Positions 6,336-7,207 of a stretch of 7,207 bases of DNA are shown here, piece after piece (the first letter of the stretch is position 1; each line of letters begins with the position of its first letter). Source of the stretch: Planctomycetales bacterium 4484_123 (GTDB taxonomy: Bacteria > Planctomycetota > Phycisphaerae > SM23-33); the NCBI GenBank assembly GCA_002049885.1, contig MVCS01000060.1, positions 1-7,207 of the forward strand, in the 5' to 3' direction. The notes beneath the pieces are model-generated. The model was given only the letters and a program-made list of their open reading frames with translations, did no database searches and was not told the DNA's origin. The translations under genes and the position numbers were made by a program.

Positions 6336-6770
6336 CTATTGCTGGAGCAAGGCGTCGATTTGCCGGTAGGCCTTGTCCAGCTCCATGAAGGCAGCCTTGA
6401 CCTCCTGCACGGTGGCCCCCGGTTGGAGCCTTACCTCCGGCTGGGTCAGGTCGAGCTTGGGGACGATGCGGGCTTCGTAGGCGTCGCGCAGGGCGTGCAG
6501 CCTGCGGAGGACCTCCTCCTTGTTGGGGCCGTGATAGTCGCGCTGCACCCGCCGCGGAGCGCGCCTGGCCAGTAGGATGTGAATGGCCCGCAGGGGGCCC
6601 AGGTCGGGCTGCTCTGACTGGAGGCCCTTGCGCGCGTTCTGCCAGGACTCGTGCAGCAGCCCCAGGAGGTACTCGGAGTTGCTGACGTCCTCGGCGCTCT
6701 CGCCGCAGCCGCCGGCGAGGGCGAGCAGGCTCGCGGTGGCCAGCAGGCTCAGCAGTCTCATCCGCGGCAT
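6336..6770 (-). CDS. small lipoprotein of unknown function
   Basis: Predicted lipid-anchored protein of 144 residues; I do not recognise a family. The N-terminus MPRMRLLSLLATASLLALAG has two Arg, a Leu/Ala-rich core and a lipobox-like AGGC, making Cys22 the probable lipidated residue; Gly at both -1 and -2 is acceptable, and Gly-Glu-Ser after Cys does not suggest inner-membrane retention. The mature part is charged and mostly helical, with amphipathic stretches at about 33-51, 84-100 and 121-144. There is no catalytic motif. The ATG at 6770 is preferred over the in-frame ATG at 6761 because GGAG lies 9 nt upstream. That GGAG overlaps the final codons of the prepilin-like gene, whose TGA ends 6 nt before this start, so the two are almost certainly co-transcribed and possibly translationally coupled. 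The stop is TAG at 6336-6338. The lipoprotein call is fairly firm; function is unknown. Confidence 0.82.
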   Translation of the reverse strand: MPRMRLLSLLATASLLALAGGCGESAEDVSNSEYLLGLLHESWQNARKGLQSEQPDLGPLRAIHILLARRAPRRVQRDYHGPNKEEVLRRLHALRDAYEARIVPKLDLTQPEVRLQPGATVQEVKAAFMELDKAYRQIDALLQQ

Positions 6771-6776
6771 CTGCGC

Positions 6777-7207
6777 TCACTCCAGTTTCTTGGTGAAGGC
6801 CCGCTGCGGCACCACGTGGTGCAGCGTGCCCCAGGTCTTCACGTAATCCTGCCAACTGTTGATCTTCATGCCCTTCCAGGTTCCACCGTTGGGCATGGGG
6901 CCCATCTGGGAGGGCTTGAGTTCCTCGGTGGCATCCGCGGCGACGTGGCCGTCGGCGTAGAGGATGTTGGGGCTGGTGGGATGGCGGAAGCCGTTCAGCG
7001 GCACCCAGCCCTTGGTGCCCTTCGACTGCGGCCCCACATGCCAACCCGGACACAGCCCCTCACGGGCCCAGGTGCGGTTCGGCCAGGTGAGGTTGGGCAG
7101 GGTCTCGTAGTCGAAGCCGTCCCAACCGTCGGCCACCTTCGCCGGCTCGGCGATTTCGTCGGTATGGACGGCCTGGCAGATGTACCATCGGCCGTTGGGC
7201 AGGAAGA
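6777..7207 (-). CDS. prepilin-like H-x9-DG (DUF1559-type) protein, C-terminal part; 5' end outside window
   Basis: The minus-strand frame is open to the right edge (142 codons visible), continuing past the GTG at 7136, which is probably an internal Val: the residues before it (LPNGRWYICQAVHTDEIAE) read smoothly into the rest. The key signal is RHPTSPNILYADGHV at 6939-6986, where His is followed by exactly nine residues and Asp-Gly (bases 6948-6983). This H-x9-DG motif marks the C-terminal domain of planctomycete prepilin-like proteins with a type IV/type II secretion N-terminal helix. That N-terminal helix with its cleavage motif would lie outside the window. After the motif are about 55 more residues, ending in KKLE, so the tail is rather long. 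The visible part is aromatic- and Pro-rich, as expected for the extracytoplasmic domain. It is the upstream partner of the lipoprotein gene, 6 bp apart. Function within the family is not established. Confidence 0.8.
   Translation of the reverse strand, partial: FLPNGRWYICQAVHTDEIAEPAKVADGWDGFDYETLPNLTWPNRTWAREGLCPGWHVGPQSKGTKGWVPLNGFRHPTSPNILYADGHVAADATEELKPSQMGPMPNGGTWKGMKINSWQDYVKTWGTLHHVVPQRAFTKKLE
6948..6983 (-). other. H-x9-DG motif
   Basis: On the minus strand this encodes His, nine residues (PTSPNILYA), then Asp-Gly. The exact spacing and the preceding Phe-Arg match the diagnostic C-terminal motif of the DUF1559-type prepilin-like family. Confidence 0.8.

Overview
The window is GC-rich DNA, roughly two-thirds G+C by eye, and most likely comes from a member of the Planctomycetota, possibly a Phycisphaerae-like lineage. 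Three things point there: a type I signal peptidase enlarged by a long insertion with the phrase KPP(x4)VMWQV; the C-terminal part of a prepilin-like protein with the H-x9-DG signature (DUF1559-type); and a large secreted glycoside hydrolase-like protein standing alone. The assignment is an inference from family knowledge. I see no rRNA, tRNA, CRISPR array, insertion sequence or phage gene.

Layout. (1) 1-519, plus strand: the C-terminal end of a PDZ-domain protein, probably preceded by a peptidase-MA/DUF1570-like domain, with a basic Pro/Arg/Lys tail. (2) 520-658: a convergent spacer with GC-rich inverted and direct repeats. (3) 659-3373, minus strand: a secreted protein of about 900 residues with an N-terminal beta-sandwich-like domain, a TIM-barrel hydrolase core with candidate catalytic glutamates, and a C-terminal beta-rich part. 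(4) 3374-3465: a 92-bp divergent intergenic region. (5) 3466-5190, plus strand: signal peptidase I (lepB), 574 residues, with a Cys4 knuckle pair, a dockerin-like calcium-loop sequence and a concanavalin-like insertion between its conserved boxes. (6) 5191-5555: 365 bp without a convincing gene, holding an AT-rich island and nested inverted repeats. (7) 5556-6311, plus strand: lptB, the ATPase of the lipopolysaccharide export transporter. (8) 6312-6335: a 24-bp convergent spacer. (9) 6336-6770 and 6777-7207, minus strand: a small lipoprotein immediately downstream of the H-x9-DG prepilin-like protein, evidently one operon. The second of these runs off the right edge.

The theme is the cell envelope and secretion. 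The signal peptidase matures exported proteins; LptB points to LPS transport to an outer membrane; and the hydrolase, the lipoprotein and the prepilin-like protein are all predicted exported products. Nothing shows that they form one dedicated pathway. The part furthest from textbook examples is the architecture of the signal peptidase. Several very long open frames antisense to the hydrolase, lepB and lptB are judged to be artefacts of high GC.
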